Source of the DNA: an uncultured bacterium
Lineage (GTDB): Bacteria; Bacillota; Bacilli; Lactobacillales; Lactobacillaceae
NCBI GenBank assembly: GCA_905214235.1
Contig: CAJMLF010000023.1
Location: forward strand, 1-29,223
Direction: 5' to 3'
Length of the DNA: 29,223 nucleotides
The notes under the pieces were generated by a model that was given only the letters and a program-made list of their open reading frames with translations, was not told the DNA's origin and did no database searches. A program made the translations under genes and the position numbers. Of this stretch, positions 7,617-14,610 are shown in pieces (position 1 is the stretch's first letter; every line of letters starts with the position of its first letter).

Positions 7617-7645
7617 ATGTTAAGCGCTTTCACTAAATATGTCAA
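7617..7645 (-). promoter_or_regulatory. Promoter of the sugar transporter gene
   Basis: On the minus strand a perfect -35 TTGACA (complement at 7640-7645) and -10 TAACAT (complement at 7617-7622) are separated by exactly 17 bp. The cre site occupies the spacer and the -10 region. Confidence 0.8.
7618..7632. promoter_or_regulatory. cre site (CcpA operator) inside the transporter promoter
   Basis: TGTTAAGCGCTTTCA (minus strand TGAAAGCGCTTAACA) has the AAGCGCTT core and flanks of a catabolite-responsive element, with one extra base relative to the 14-bp consensus. Its position between -35 and -10 would make CcpA binding block RNA polymerase, giving repression by preferred sugars. Confidence 0.75.
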
Positions 7646-7795
7646 TATCTTTTTAGTAAACTTTTACGATTAAAATTATTGCTAGCTGTGGCCTGTGACC
7701 GGGGGTGGGCACGGAGGAAAGGTTGTGAAATGGCGTTCAAGGCATCATGTAAAGGTGGGGACAAGGCCGAGGTAAAGTTTTATCCTTAAGCAATA

Positions 7796-7827
7796 CAAAA
7801 AGGGGACCGGAAATATTCCGGTCCCCT
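7796..7827 (-). terminator. Intrinsic terminator of gnd
   Basis: A perfect 12-bp stem (7801-7812 with 7816-7827) with a 3-nt loop is followed on the minus strand by a T-run. The remainder of the gap up to the transporter promoter (7646-7795) shows no gene or clear motif. Confidence 0.9.
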
Positions 7828-7850
7828 CATGGGATTTATTAGTAATAATT

Positions 7851-9287
7851 TTATTGTTCTTCGTACCAAGTGTAGTGGTAGTTACCTGGGCGGTCAACAC
7901 GTTCATAAGTGTGAGCACCGAAGTAGTCACGTTGTGCTTGGAGCAGGTTAGCAGGAACAACTTCTGCACGGTAGGAGTCGTAGTAGCTAATTGCGGCACT
8001 AAGAGCAGGAACAGGGATACCAGCCTTAACAGCAAGGGCAACGATGTCCCGGATAGCCTTTTGGTACTTCTTGGCGATGTCCTTGAAGTAGTCGTCAAGA
8101 AGTAGGTTCTTCAGGTCAGGGTTCTTGTCGAAGGCGTCGGTGATGTTTTGCAGGAATTGTGCACGAATGATGCAACCGGCACGCCAAATTTGTGCTAATT
8201 CACCCATCTTCAGGTTCCAGTTGTAACGTTCGGAGTCAATCCGCATTTGTTCGAATCCTTGTGCGTAAGACATAACCTTACCGAAGTAGAGGGCTTCACG
8301 AACCTTTTCAATCAGTTCCTTCTTGTCATCAACAGAGATGGATTCAGTTACTTCAGGCAGAACCTTGCTTGCGGCAACCCGTTCGTCCTTCATCATGGAG
8401 ATGTAACGAGCGTAAACGGCTTCGGTGATAACAGATTGTGGAGCGCCACCTTCAAGGGCAGTTTCGGAACTCCACTTACCAGTACCCTTGTTGGCACCAC
8501 GGTCAAGAATCATGTCAACGATTGGCTTGTTCTTGTCGTCACCCAGGTCATCCTTACGAGTAAGGATGTCAGCAGTGATGTCAACTAGGTAACTGGATAA
8601 TTCACCCTTGTTCCATTCAGCGAAGGTCTTGGCAATGTCGTCAACAGGCATCTTCAGGACATTCCGCATGATGTTGTAACTTTCGTCAATTAATTCTTCG
8701 TCACCATATTCGATTCCGTTGTGAACCATCTTGACATAGTGACCAGCACCGTTAGGGCCGATGTAAGCAACACATGGCTTGCCATCTTCTTCAGCCTTAG
8801 CAGCGATTTGGGTCAAAATAGGAGCAACTAAGTCGTAAGCTTCCTTTTGGCCACCTGGCATCAGGGCAGGACCGTGAAGGGCACCCAGTTCACCACCGGA
8901 AACACCCATGCCGATGAAGTTGATACCAGAACGGTCCAACTTAGCGTTCCGCGCCATGGTGTCGTGGAAGTTAGTGTTCCCACCATCGATCAGAACGTCA
9001 CCCTTGTCAAGCAGAGGGAGTAATTCGTCAATAACAGCATCAGTTGGCTTACCAGCCTTAACCATCAGCAGAATCCGCCGTGGCTTTTCAAGGGAGTCAA
9101 CGAAGTCCTTAATTGTGTAACTAGGTACAAGCTTCTTGTCGCTGTGGTCCTTCATCATTTCGTCAGTCCGGTTACGGTGACGGTTGTAGACACCAACAGT
9201 GAAGCCCCGACTTTCAATGTTTAATGCAAGGTTTTTACCCATAACAGCTAAACCGACAACACCGATTTGTGCTTTATTCTCTGACAT
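7851..9287 (-). CDS. gnd: 6-phosphogluconate dehydrogenase, decarboxylating
   Basis: This enzyme oxidatively decarboxylates 6-phosphogluconate to ribulose-5-phosphate, CO2 and reduced cofactor, and is the source of CO2 in heterolactic fermentation. The 478-aa length is normal for the family. The N-terminal Rossmann motif is [15 protein letters not shown] (9-23). The family signature with the catalytic Lys is [20 protein letters not shown], and the all-helical C-terminal domain runs to a final EEQ. The open frame extends to 9383, but the added residues cover the promoter and leader. ATG 9287 follows GAGGAGAG with about 10 nt spacing and gives the standard MSENKAQIG start. It lies downstream of zwf but has its own promoter, with a terminator between them. 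Confidence 0.96.
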   Translation of the reverse strand: MSENKAQIGVVGLAVMGKNLALNIESRGFTVGVYNRHRNRTDEMMKDHSDKKLVPSYTIKDFVDSLEKPRRILLMVKAGKPTDAVIDELLPLLDKGDVLIDGGNTNFHDTMARNAKLDRSGINFIGMGVSGGELGALHGPALMPGGQKEAYDLVAPILTQIAAKAEEDGKPCVAYIGPNGAGHYVKMVHNGIEYGDEELIDESYNIMRNVLKMPVDDIAKTFAEWNKGELSSYLVDITADILTRKDDLGDDKNKPIVDMILDRGANKGTGKWSSETALEGGAPQSVITEAVYARYISMMKDERVAASKVLPEVTESISVDDKKELIEKVREALYFGKVMSYAQGFEQMRIDSERYNWNLKMGELAQIWRAGCIIRAQFLQNITDAFDKNPDLKNLLLDDYFKDIAKKYQKAIRDIVALAVKAGIPVPALSAAISYYDSYRAEVVPANLLQAQRDYFGAHTYERVDRPGNYHYTWYEEQ

Positions 9288-9338
9288 TAAAGTCACTCTC
9301 CTCTTAAAGAAAAACATGTAATTATTTTCACAATGTTC

Positions 9339-9366
9339 ATTATAACAAAAAAATTTTACAGTGCAA
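9339..9366 (-). promoter_or_regulatory. Promoter of gnd
   Basis: On the minus strand a -35 TTGCAC (complement 9361-9366) and a perfect -10 TATAAT (complement 9339-9344) have a 16-bp spacer. TG one base before the -10 adds an extended element. A strong promoter is expected for this central enzyme. Confidence 0.8.
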
Positions 9367-9381
9367 CCGATATCCCATAAC

Positions 9382-9417
9382 AAAAAAACGTTTTAAGAAT
9401 TTTCTTAAAACGTTTTT
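9382..9417. terminator. Terminator between zwf and gnd
   Basis: A nearly perfect palindrome with arms of at least 14 bp (9385-9398 with 9403-9416) is flanked by A-run and T-run on both sides, so it works as an intrinsic terminator for zwf on the minus strand. It separates the two transcription units. Confidence 0.85.
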
Positions 9418-9424
9418 GAGCGTA

Positions 9425-10906
9425 TTAGTGGTTTAAACGGTAAACCCATTGACGACCATCACGGGCAAGCAGTTCATCAGAAGCTGCCGGGCCCATTGAG
9501 CCTGGTACGTAGTTAGGGAATTGCGGCTTTTCAATGTCCCAAAGCTTGCGAATTACGTCAACGAACTTCCATGCGTAGGCAATTTCAGCCCATGATGCAA
9601 AGTTGGTGTGGTTACCTTCCAGAGCATCGTGGAAGAGACGTTCGTATGGTTCTGGGGATTCCTTCTTGTCAGTGTCGCTTTGCAGGTACTTCAGGTCGAC
9701 TGGTTGAGTCGTGAAGCCTTGGCCGGCGCGCTTAGCGTTTAATTGCATAGCAAAACCAGACTTAGGTTCAACAAAGATTGTCAAAACGTTGGAGTTCAGA
9801 GTTTGGTCGCTTTCGTGACGAGGGTCAGCGAAGATATCGATCAATGGCTTCTTGAAGACAACGTCAATCCGGGTGAACTTGTCGGCTAACTTCTTACCAG
9901 TCCGAACGTAGAATGGCACACCAGACCAGCGGTAGTTATCAAACATTAACTTGGCAGCAACGAAAGTTTCGGTACCAGAGTCAGGGTCAACACCATCAGC
10001 GTCACGGTATGCTTCAGTACCGTCTCCAGCATCGTATTGGCCACGAACAAAGTTAGCAGCGGCTTCGGATGGGGTGTAGACACGAAGACTCCGCAATGCC
10101 TTGATCTTTTCAACCCGGACATCAGTATCAGTGAATGAAACTGGTTGTTCCATTGCCAGTTGAGCAACGATTTGCATAATGTGGTTTTGAACCATGTCAC
10201 GAAGGGCACCGGAATTGTCGTAGTAACCGGCACGTTCTTCGACACCCAGCTTTTCACTCAGGGTAACCTGGATGTTGTCAATGTAACGGTTGTTCCACAG
10301 AGATTCGATGATGGTGTTACCAAAGCGCAGTGCTTGGATGTTTTGAACCATTTCCTTACCCAGGTAGTGGTCGATCCGGAAGATTTGGTTTTCATCGAAG
10401 GTCTTGGACAGTTCGTCGTTCAGCTTCTTAGCTGAGTCGAAGTCACGACCGAATGGCTTTTCGATAACCAGGCGGTTGAAGCCGTCGTCAGAGAGCAGGT
10501 CTTGCTTCTTCAGGTTCATGGCGATGGTACCAAAGAATTGGGGAGCCATGGACATGTAGAATAAGCGGTTGCCTTCTGTGCCGAACTGCTTGTCCAGTTC
10601 TTCAATCCGCTTCTTTAAAATTGTGTAGTGTTCAGGCTTAGTAACGTCATGTGACTTGTAGAAGAAGTGCTTGGAGAAGTCAGCAGCTTCGCCCTTGCGA
10701 GTTTCTTCAACATCCTTGATTGAGTCCCGAACAACTTGTTGGAATTCTTCGTCAGTGTAAGGGTGACGAGAAGTTCCGAGCAGTGCAAAGTGGTCTTGCA
10801 GGTAGCCCTTTTGGTAGAGCTTGAAGAGGGCGGTGTACAGCTTCCGCTTAGCAAGGTCACCAGTTGCACCAAATAATGTAATAACAGCTTTATTTTCTGT
10901 AGCCAA
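9425..10906 (-). CDS. zwf: Glucose-6-phosphate 1-dehydrogenase
   Basis: This enzyme oxidises glucose-6-phosphate to 6-phosphogluconolactone, the entry step to the phosphoketolase pathway. The 493-aa protein has the nucleotide-binding motif LFGATGDLAKRKLY near the N-terminus and the active-site signature RIDHYLGKE, with the C-terminal half ending DGRQWVYRLNH. The start is TTG at 10906, preceded by AAGGAG at 8 nt, giving the expected N-terminus MATENKAVITLFGATG. The open frame runs up to 11119 without a good ribosome binding site, and that extension includes the promoter. No phosphogluconolactonase gene is adjacent. It is separated from gnd by a terminator. Confidence 0.96.
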   Translation of the reverse strand: MATENKAVITLFGATGDLAKRKLYTALFKLYQKGYLQDHFALLGTSRHPYTDEEFQQVVRDSIKDVEETRKGEAADFSKHFFYKSHDVTKPEHYTILKKRIEELDKQFGTEGNRLFYMSMAPQFFGTIAMNLKKQDLLSDDGFNRLVIEKPFGRDFDSAKKLNDELSKTFDENQIFRIDHYLGKEMVQNIQALRFGNTIIESLWNNRYIDNIQVTLSEKLGVEERAGYYDNSGALRDMVQNHIMQIVAQLAMEQPVSFTDTDVRVEKIKALRSLRVYTPSEAAANFVRGQYDAGDGTEAYRDADGVDPDSGTETFVAAKLMFDNYRWSGVPFYVRTGKKLADKFTRIDVVFKKPLIDIFADPRHESDQTLNSNVLTIFVEPKSGFAMQLNAKRAGQGFTTQPVDLKYLQSDTDKKESPEPYERLFHDALEGNHTNFASWAEIAYAWKFVDVIRKLWDIEKPQFPNYVPGSMGPAASDELLARDGRQWVYRLNH

Positions 10907-10951
10907 AATGTTCACTCCTTCTGAAATTACAGAAATTCTATCACCTGTACA

Positions 10952-10957
10952 ATTATA
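10952..10957 (-). promoter_or_regulatory. -10 box of zwf
   Basis: TATAAT is seen on the minus strand about 46 bp upstream of the zwf TTG start. No good -35 is found at 16-18 bp; the sequence there contains an AAGCGTTT core that resembles a cre core but lacks the flanking consensus. Confidence 0.55.
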
Positions 10958-11017
10958 TACTCTCAAACGCTTATCTGCACGGCAAAAGGAACCGGTTTCT
11001 GGGCAGTAGTAAAATGG

Positions 11018-11041
11018 CCCACCGGTGGGAAACAGCGCTGT
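11018..11041. repeat. Two adjacent perfect palindromes in the zwf-cadD gap
   Basis: CCCACCGGTGGG (11018-11029) and ACAGCGCTGT (11032-11041) are both perfect palindromes. ACCGGT also occurs at 10991-10996 and 11060-11065. The block is unusually GC-rich for an intergenic region here. The rest of the gap (10958-11140) shows no gene. Confidence 0.5.
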
Positions 11042-11140
11042 CAATAAGGTTGGCCGGGTACCGGTCGGTAAATGGTCTAGAGCAAAAAGTTTTTTTGCTG
11101 GAAACACCTTTACTGACACTGATTAACACAAAATTCCATC

Positions 11141-11169
11141 TTGTATATATATCAAAAATGGTATATAAA
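11141..11169 (+). promoter_or_regulatory. Promoter of the cadD-arsR operon
   Basis: TTGTAT (11141-11146) and TATAAA (11164-11169) are spaced by 17 bp, immediately upstream of a perfect inverted repeat likely to be the operator. Confidence 0.6.
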
Positions 11170-11170
11170 T

Positions 11171-11192
11171 AATATATCGAATTTGATATATT
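11171..11192. promoter_or_regulatory. Candidate ArsR/CadC-type operator
   Basis: AATATATC (11171-11178) and GATATATT (11185-11192) form a perfect 8-bp inverted repeat with a 6-nt spacer. It lies just downstream of the -10 box and touches the ribosome binding site of cadD. AT-rich imperfect dyads at this position are typical for SmtB/ArsR-family repressors, and the operon encodes one. Confidence 0.6.
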
Positions 11193-11205
11193 GGAGGAAA
11201 CGAAG

Positions 11206-11765
11206 ATGAACTACTGGCTGCTCCTGGTAACTTTTGTTGCCGTTAACCTAGATTTCTTTATTATTATGCTGTTCTTGCTCCATCGTTACCGAACCGTAGA
11301 CGTGATGGTTGGTTACTTGGTGGGGGTGGTAATCTTGATGACCCTCAGCTTCACGATTGGCAAGGCGCTCGCCCTCTTTTTGCCGGAATGGATCCTCGGC
11401 CTATTGGGCTTTTTACCAATTTACATGGCGCTCCATGATAGGACGAGGCGGCCCAGCAGACTGACCGAGCGCCCATCCTAGCGACCTTAACCACCTATCT
11501 GGCGGTTTGTACTGGCTGTAACCTGTCAATTTTCCTGCCGGTATTGACGGGGATGACCTTCAGCCATTTTGCAATGGCCCTTATCTTTATTGGTGCCCTG
11601 GCGGTCGCGGTCGTCTGGCAAATAAGGGCAATCGGTGAACTACCGGTTGTCAAGCGGACCCTGACGAGGTATGGGGAAATCTTAATGAAGGTGATTTACA
11701 TTGGTGTCGGCCTCTACGTCTTTTACGACAGTGGTTTGATTACCCACCTGCTTAATCTGGTATAA
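11206..11765 (+). pseudogene. cadD: Frameshifted CadD-type cadmium resistance transporter
   Basis: Two overlapping frames together encode a CadD-like membrane protein of about 186 aa. The first frame, from ATG 11206 with GGAGG 8 nt upstream, gives MNYWLLLVTFVAVNLDFF through LLGFLPIYMALHD, then runs out at a stop at 11481. The second frame, open from 11442 to 11765, begins DEAAQQTDRAPILATLTTYL and continues through IFLPVL to KVIYIGVGLYVFYDSG. These match the first and second halves of CadD in order. The frames join if one base were added near 11440, so a single-base deletion is the simplest explanation. A sequencing error or a programmed shift cannot be excluded. An intact protein would export Cd2+ across the membrane. 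The ArsR regulator follows in the same operon. Confidence 0.75.
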
Positions 11766-11802
11766 TATTCCCTAATTAATTCAAAGAAGGGAATGGCAAA
11801 TA

Positions 11803-12135
11803 GTGACCGCGACGCGTGACTTAATCAATGAAGCGGCTAAAATTTATAAGGTATTGAGCAACAGTACCCGGATTGAGATCCTCTATTTCTTGCGGCACTG
11901 TGATGGCGAGGTGTCGGTTTCGACGATTGTTGACCACCTGGGCCTGGCCCAACCAGTGATTTCCAAGCAATTGGGGATTCTCCACCGCTACCAGTTGGTG
12001 TGTCGTCGGCGGGAGGGTACCAAGGTTTTCTACATTCTCGACGACCCCCACGTGGTTGAAATGGTCGATGACATGTTGGAACACGTGAAGCACGAGATCA
12101 AGGGTGAACCCCACCCGCGGAATTTATATAAATAA
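11803..12135 (+). CDS. ArsR/SmtB family metal-responsive repressor (CadX/CadC-like)
   Basis: This 110-aa protein is a single ArsR-type winged HTH: KVLSNSTRIEILYFL, then the recognition helix region LAQPVISKQLGILHRYQLV, then the wing RREGTKVFYIL. The family derepresses metal export genes when metal binds. The cysteine box ELCVCDL of classical CadC/ArsR is absent from helix 3 (here GEVSVSTIVDHL). His and Asp residues near the C-terminus (DDPHVVEMVDDM, EHVKHE) could form an alpha-5 type metal site. GTG 11803 is preceded by GAAGGGA about 10 nt upstream. It lies 37 bp after cadD and ends at a terminator. It may still be functional although its transporter partner looks broken. Confidence 0.88.
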   Translation: MTATRDLINEAAKIYKVLSNSTRIEILYFLRHCDGEVSVSTIVDHLGLAQPVISKQLGILHRYQLVCRRREGTKVFYILDDPHVVEMVDDMLEHVKHEIKGEPHPRNLYK

Positions 12136-12184
12136 AATAAGGCCGCTCGTGGGCGATGATTTGCACACGAACGGCCTTATTTTA
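12134..12184. terminator. Bidirectional terminator between arsR and MFS genes
   Basis: A long stem (AAAATAAGGCCG paired with CGGCCTTATTTT, extended by TCGTG/CACGA) with a loop of about 14 nt has A and T runs on either side. It serves both convergent genes. Confidence 0.85.
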
Positions 12185-12193
12185 TGAGGTGAA

Positions 12194-13360
12194 TTAAATG
12201 TAAGAGTGCCGTTCTGCCAGGACCCCAAAGAAGGTAAAGAGGAAGGCAGCGGCAAAGATTACGATCAGGCTTGCCGTCCAGCCGTGTGTTTGGGCATTCA
12301 AGCTGCCGACCACGATGGGGCCTAGAGCAGCAATCAGGTAGCCGACGGACTGGACCATTCCAGAAAGGTTCCGGGTATCAGCAGCGCTCTTCGTCTTGAG
12401 CCCAAAGAGGGTCATTGCCAAGACAAAGGTAGTTGTGGATCCGGCCCCTAACAAGAAGGCGACCACACAGAAGTAGGCAAAGGAGTTGACCGGGAAAAAC
12501 ATCATGAGCGTTCCCAGCATTGATGAGATCCCCGCGCCCAACATAATGGACCGCCGGGTCTTCATCTTAGCCGCTAAGACGGGCACCGTGAAGGCAAACG
12601 GAATGGCAAACAACTGGAAGAGGCCGGCAATCAGGCTTGCCTGGTCCCCACTCAAGCCCGCGTCCATAGAAATTGTTGGAAGCCAGGCAACCACACTGTA
12701 GAACACGAAGCATTGGAAGCCGAAGAAGAGGAGCAGCCACCAGGCATTGACCTTCTTCCACATGTTAGTTCCGGTATCGCTGGCCGTATTGTTGCCGCCC
12801 CGTTCGTTATACTTGAGGTTGGGTAGCCACACGATGGCAGTCACCAGGGCAATTGCACTGATGATGACAACCGCCGTTTGCCAGCTACTTTGGTGGGTAA
12901 TGGGGGTGATTGTGTAGGCCCCGATTGCGGCGAAGAGGGTCATCGCGGTGTTGTACATCCCCGTGACGCTCCCCATCCGGTTGGGGTACTTGTCAGAGAT
13001 AATTGCCGGGAGGAGGACGTTAATGCAGGTGATGGCCATCCCGACCATTACGGTCCCCACCATCAAGAGTGCGAAGTTAATGATGCGGAGGTAGGAACCG
13101 ACAAACATCAGGACCATGGCGATCGCTAATGTTAACTCGTTCCCAATCCGCTGAGCCGTTGATGAAACAACGGAAGATAAGAGTCCAAAGCACAGGAGGG
13201 GGATGGTTGTTAAGATCCCCAGGCTTGTCGGGGCAACGTTAAAGGTCTGGGCAATTTCCTTAATAACGGAGGGAATCGAAGTGATTGGCATCCGCATGCA
13301 GACGCCCAGTAAGAGCAGCCCTAAGATTAACAATGGACTATGTTTTTTAACCTTTTCCAA
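12194..13360 (-). CDS. CynX/NimT-like MFS transporter
   Basis: This integral membrane protein of about 388 aa has 12 predicted helices and belongs to the major facilitator superfamily. The first helix LILGLLLLGVCMRMPITSIPSVIKEIAQTF and the loop SDKYPNRMGSVTGMYNTAMTL resemble the cyanate/2-nitroimidazole transporter group (CynX/NimT). The physiological substrate of most members is unknown, so no substrate is assigned. The longest frame starts at ATG 13393, but a perfect extended -10 TATAAT lies only 3 nt before that ATG. A transcript would therefore start at or inside it. TTG 13360 is preferred, with AAAGGA 8 nt upstream. A leaderless transcript from 13393 is the alternative. Confidence 0.82.
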   Translation of the reverse strand: MEKVKKHSPLLILGLLLLGVCMRMPITSIPSVIKEIAQTFNVAPTSLGILTTIPLLCFGLLSSVVSSTAQRIGNELTLAIAMVLMFVGSYLRIINFALLMVGTVMVGMAITCINVLLPAIISDKYPNRMGSVTGMYNTAMTLFAAIGAYTITPITHQSSWQTAVVIISAIALVTAIVWLPNLKYNERGGNNTASDTGTNMWKKVNAWWLLLFFGFQCFVFYSVVAWLPTISMDAGLSGDQASLIAGLFQLFAIPFAFTVPVLAAKMKTRRSIMLGAGISSMLGTLMMFFPVNSFAYFCVVAFLLGAGSTTTFVLAMTLFGLKTKSAADTRNLSGMVQSVGYLIAALGPIVVGSLNAQTHGWTASLIVIFAAAFLFTFFGVLAERHSYI

Positions 13361-13396
13361 GAGATTCGTCCTTTCTTTATGTAATTTAGCCATACC

Positions 13397-13405
13397 ATTA
13401 TAGCA
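13397..13405 (-). promoter_or_regulatory. Extended -10 promoter of the MFS gene
   Basis: On the minus strand TGCTATAAT (complement 13397-13405) is a perfect extended -10. An AAACGTTT palindrome lies in the spacer, and the -35 is weak (TTAGGT at 17 bp). The box sits 36 bp before the TTG start, which fixes the start choice. Confidence 0.7.
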
Positions 13406-13448
13406 TATTGAAACGTTTTACCTAAGGGCGTAATTTATCTTTACCAAT

Positions 13449-13477
13449 TTGACGCCAGCATTTCAGAAACATATAAT
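13449..13477 (+). promoter_or_regulatory. Promoter of the VOC-family gene
   Basis: TTGACG (13449-13454) and TATAAT (13472-13477) are spaced by exactly 17 bp, a near-consensus sigma-A promoter 30 bp upstream of the start codon. Confidence 0.85.
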
Positions 13478-13507
13478 CTAAAATGAAGTTTTATACGGAG
13501 GAAAATT

Positions 13508-13942
13508 ATGACGGCAAAAATATACCCGTACTTAACGTTTGAAAATGCTAAGGAAGCGATGGACTACTATGTCCAAAACTTTGGGGCCCAGATTACGTAT
13601 CATCAGCCACTGAGCGAACAGCAGGCAGAAAACATCGGCTTAAGGACCGACAGCCTGACGGACACGACCCTGTACGCTGAATTTTCGGTAGCGGGTCAAA
13701 AAATTGTTTGCGCGGACGCAACGATGGGGCATCCCCAAACGTCGACCCTGATTTCGATCATGCTCAACTTTGGTGAGGATAAGAGTGGGGCCCAGCAGTT
13801 TTTCAAGCAGCTGGCAGACTCGGATGAACAGCGGGTTACAGTCCCGTTTGGTAACTGGATTAATGGCGGTATGATGGGACAAGTAGTTGACCACTATGGG
13901 GTCACCTGGATTATCTGTACGGGTAATGATATCGCGGACTAA
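13508..13942 (+). CDS. VOC family protein (PhnB/glyoxalase-like)
   Basis: This 144-aa protein has the PhnB-like vicinal oxygen chelate fold. It starts IYPYLTFENAKEAMDYYVQNFGAQITYHQ, continues with the strand YAEFSVAGQKIVCAD, and ends with the motif PFGNWINGGMMGQVVDHYGVTWII. Family members are dimeric or domain-duplicated; enzymatic function is mostly unassigned and the usual annotation as 3-demethylubiquinone methyltransferase is misleading. ATG 13508 follows CGGAGGAAA with ideal spacing. It is monocistronic with a strong promoter and a strong terminator. Confidence 0.85.
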   Translation: MTAKIYPYLTFENAKEAMDYYVQNFGAQITYHQPLSEQQAENIGLRTDSLTDTTLYAEFSVAGQKIVCADATMGHPQTSTLISIMLNFGEDKSGAQQFFKQLADSDEQRVTVPFGNWINGGMMGQVVDHYGVTWIICTGNDIAD

Positions 13943-13960
13943 GGTAAACAAGATTACTGT

Positions 13961-13993
13961 TTTTTCCGCGATTACTGTGTAATATTCGAAGAA
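13961..13993. repeat. Copy 1 of a 33-nt intergenic repeat with internal hairpin
   Basis: These 33 nt occur identically at 25151-25183. They contain a small hairpin, ATTAC-TGT-GTAAT (13971-13983), flanked by TTCCGCG and TTCGAAGAA. In both copies the repeat lies between a plus-strand stop codon and a long terminator stem. In this copy GATTACTGT is also repeated just upstream at 13952-13960. Confidence 0.85.
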
Positions 13994-14036
13994 TAAAACG
14001 AGGATGGGAAAATGTTTCCCATCCTCGTTTTATTTT
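13994..14036. terminator. Bidirectional terminator with an 18-bp perfect stem
   Basis: The stem 13994-14011 pairs perfectly with 14015-14032 around a 3-nt loop, followed by a T-rich run. It lies between the convergent VOC gene and nrdI and directly follows the 33-nt repeat. Confidence 0.9.
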
Positions 14037-14065
14037 AAACCTATTTTTGGGGCGTTTAGTGCAGG

Positions 14066-14536
14066 CTAATCCTTTTCCCGCTTTGTCCATTCCCGGCTCA
14101 AGACACCGTAGATTCGTTCAACATCCCGTGAGGTCCCCCGCAGCTCATAGTTGTCAAGAAACGGTGCGTTAAACAATTTAGCGTACTTACGGGCGGTCAG
14201 GCAGTACTGTTCGTTGAAGTTCCGGTTCCCACTACCGACGACCCCAATACAGTACTTGGCGTTGTTACCTTCCTCGATGTATTCGCCGAGGGGGGTAGTC
14301 ATGATTTCAGTGAACCCAGAATCAATTCCGTTACCACCAGTCAAATAAGTGGGCACGAATACGAAAAAGGGTGCTGATTCACTGGCGGGAAGAGTTTGTG
14401 GCTCAATTTCCTTAGCATGAATTAATGGGTTGTTCTTATTAATAATATTTTGTTGCTTAGCAAATTTAGATAAACGATTAATAAAAGAGCGGGTATTTCC
14501 TTCAAGTGAAATATAAAGGATGTTCATTGTTGTCAT
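14066..14536 (-). CDS. nrdI: NrdI flavodoxin-like protein of class Ib ribonucleotide reductase
   Basis: NrdI is a flavodoxin-like FMN protein that supplies the oxidant used to assemble the dimanganese-tyrosyl cofactor of NrdF. The 156-aa protein begins MTTMNILYISLEGNTRSFI, which contains the phosphate-binding loop. It continues with the characteristic GVVGSGNRNFNEQYCLTARKYA and YELRGTSRDVERI. Start ATG 14536 follows AGAGGAA at 7 nt; the open frame extends to 14611 without a ribosome binding site and through the promoter. No nrdE, nrdF or nrdH lies beside it, so it is an orphan here and its partners must be elsewhere. A 10-bp inverted repeat brackets the probable -10 box. Confidence 0.88.
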   Translation of the reverse strand: MTTMNILYISLEGNTRSFINRLSKFAKQQNIINKNNPLIHAKEIEPQTLPASESAPFFVFVPTYLTGGNGIDSGFTEIMTTPLGEYIEEGNNAKYCIGVVGSGNRNFNEQYCLTARKYAKLFNAPFLDNYELRGTSRDVERIYGVLSREWTKREKD

Positions 14537-14571
14537 TTTGATTCCTCTTTCTGCACTAATTAAACTATCAG

Positions 14572-14603
14572 CCACCTGTTTAATTATACGATAAAACAGG
14601 TGG
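14572..14603. promoter_or_regulatory. Inverted repeat bracketing the nrdI -10 box
   Basis: CCACCTGTTT (14572-14581) and AAACAGGTGG (14594-14603) are exact inverted repeats separated by 12 nt. On the minus strand the spacer contains the start of a TATAAT box that could drive nrdI. Half-site centres are 22 bp apart, about two helical turns, as expected for a dimeric regulator on one face. There is no T-tract after either arm, so it is not an ordinary terminator. Confidence 0.55.
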
Positions 14604-14610
14604 GGCGGCA

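Noticed and set aside
7568..7645. N-terminal extension of the sugar transporter
   Set aside because: The extension covers the promoter and cre site, and a strong ribosome binding site precedes the ATG at 7567.
9288..9383. N-terminal extension of gnd
   Set aside because: It covers the -10/-35 promoter elements; the family N-terminus begins at the ATG at 9287.
10961..10976. cre-like AAGCGTTT core near the zwf -35 position
   Set aside because: Only the central core matches; four flanking consensus positions are wrong on either strand.
14572..14603. Inverted repeat as a terminator of the CNNM gene
   Set aside because: Neither strand has a U-tract after the second arm, and the loop contains part of a -10-like sequence.
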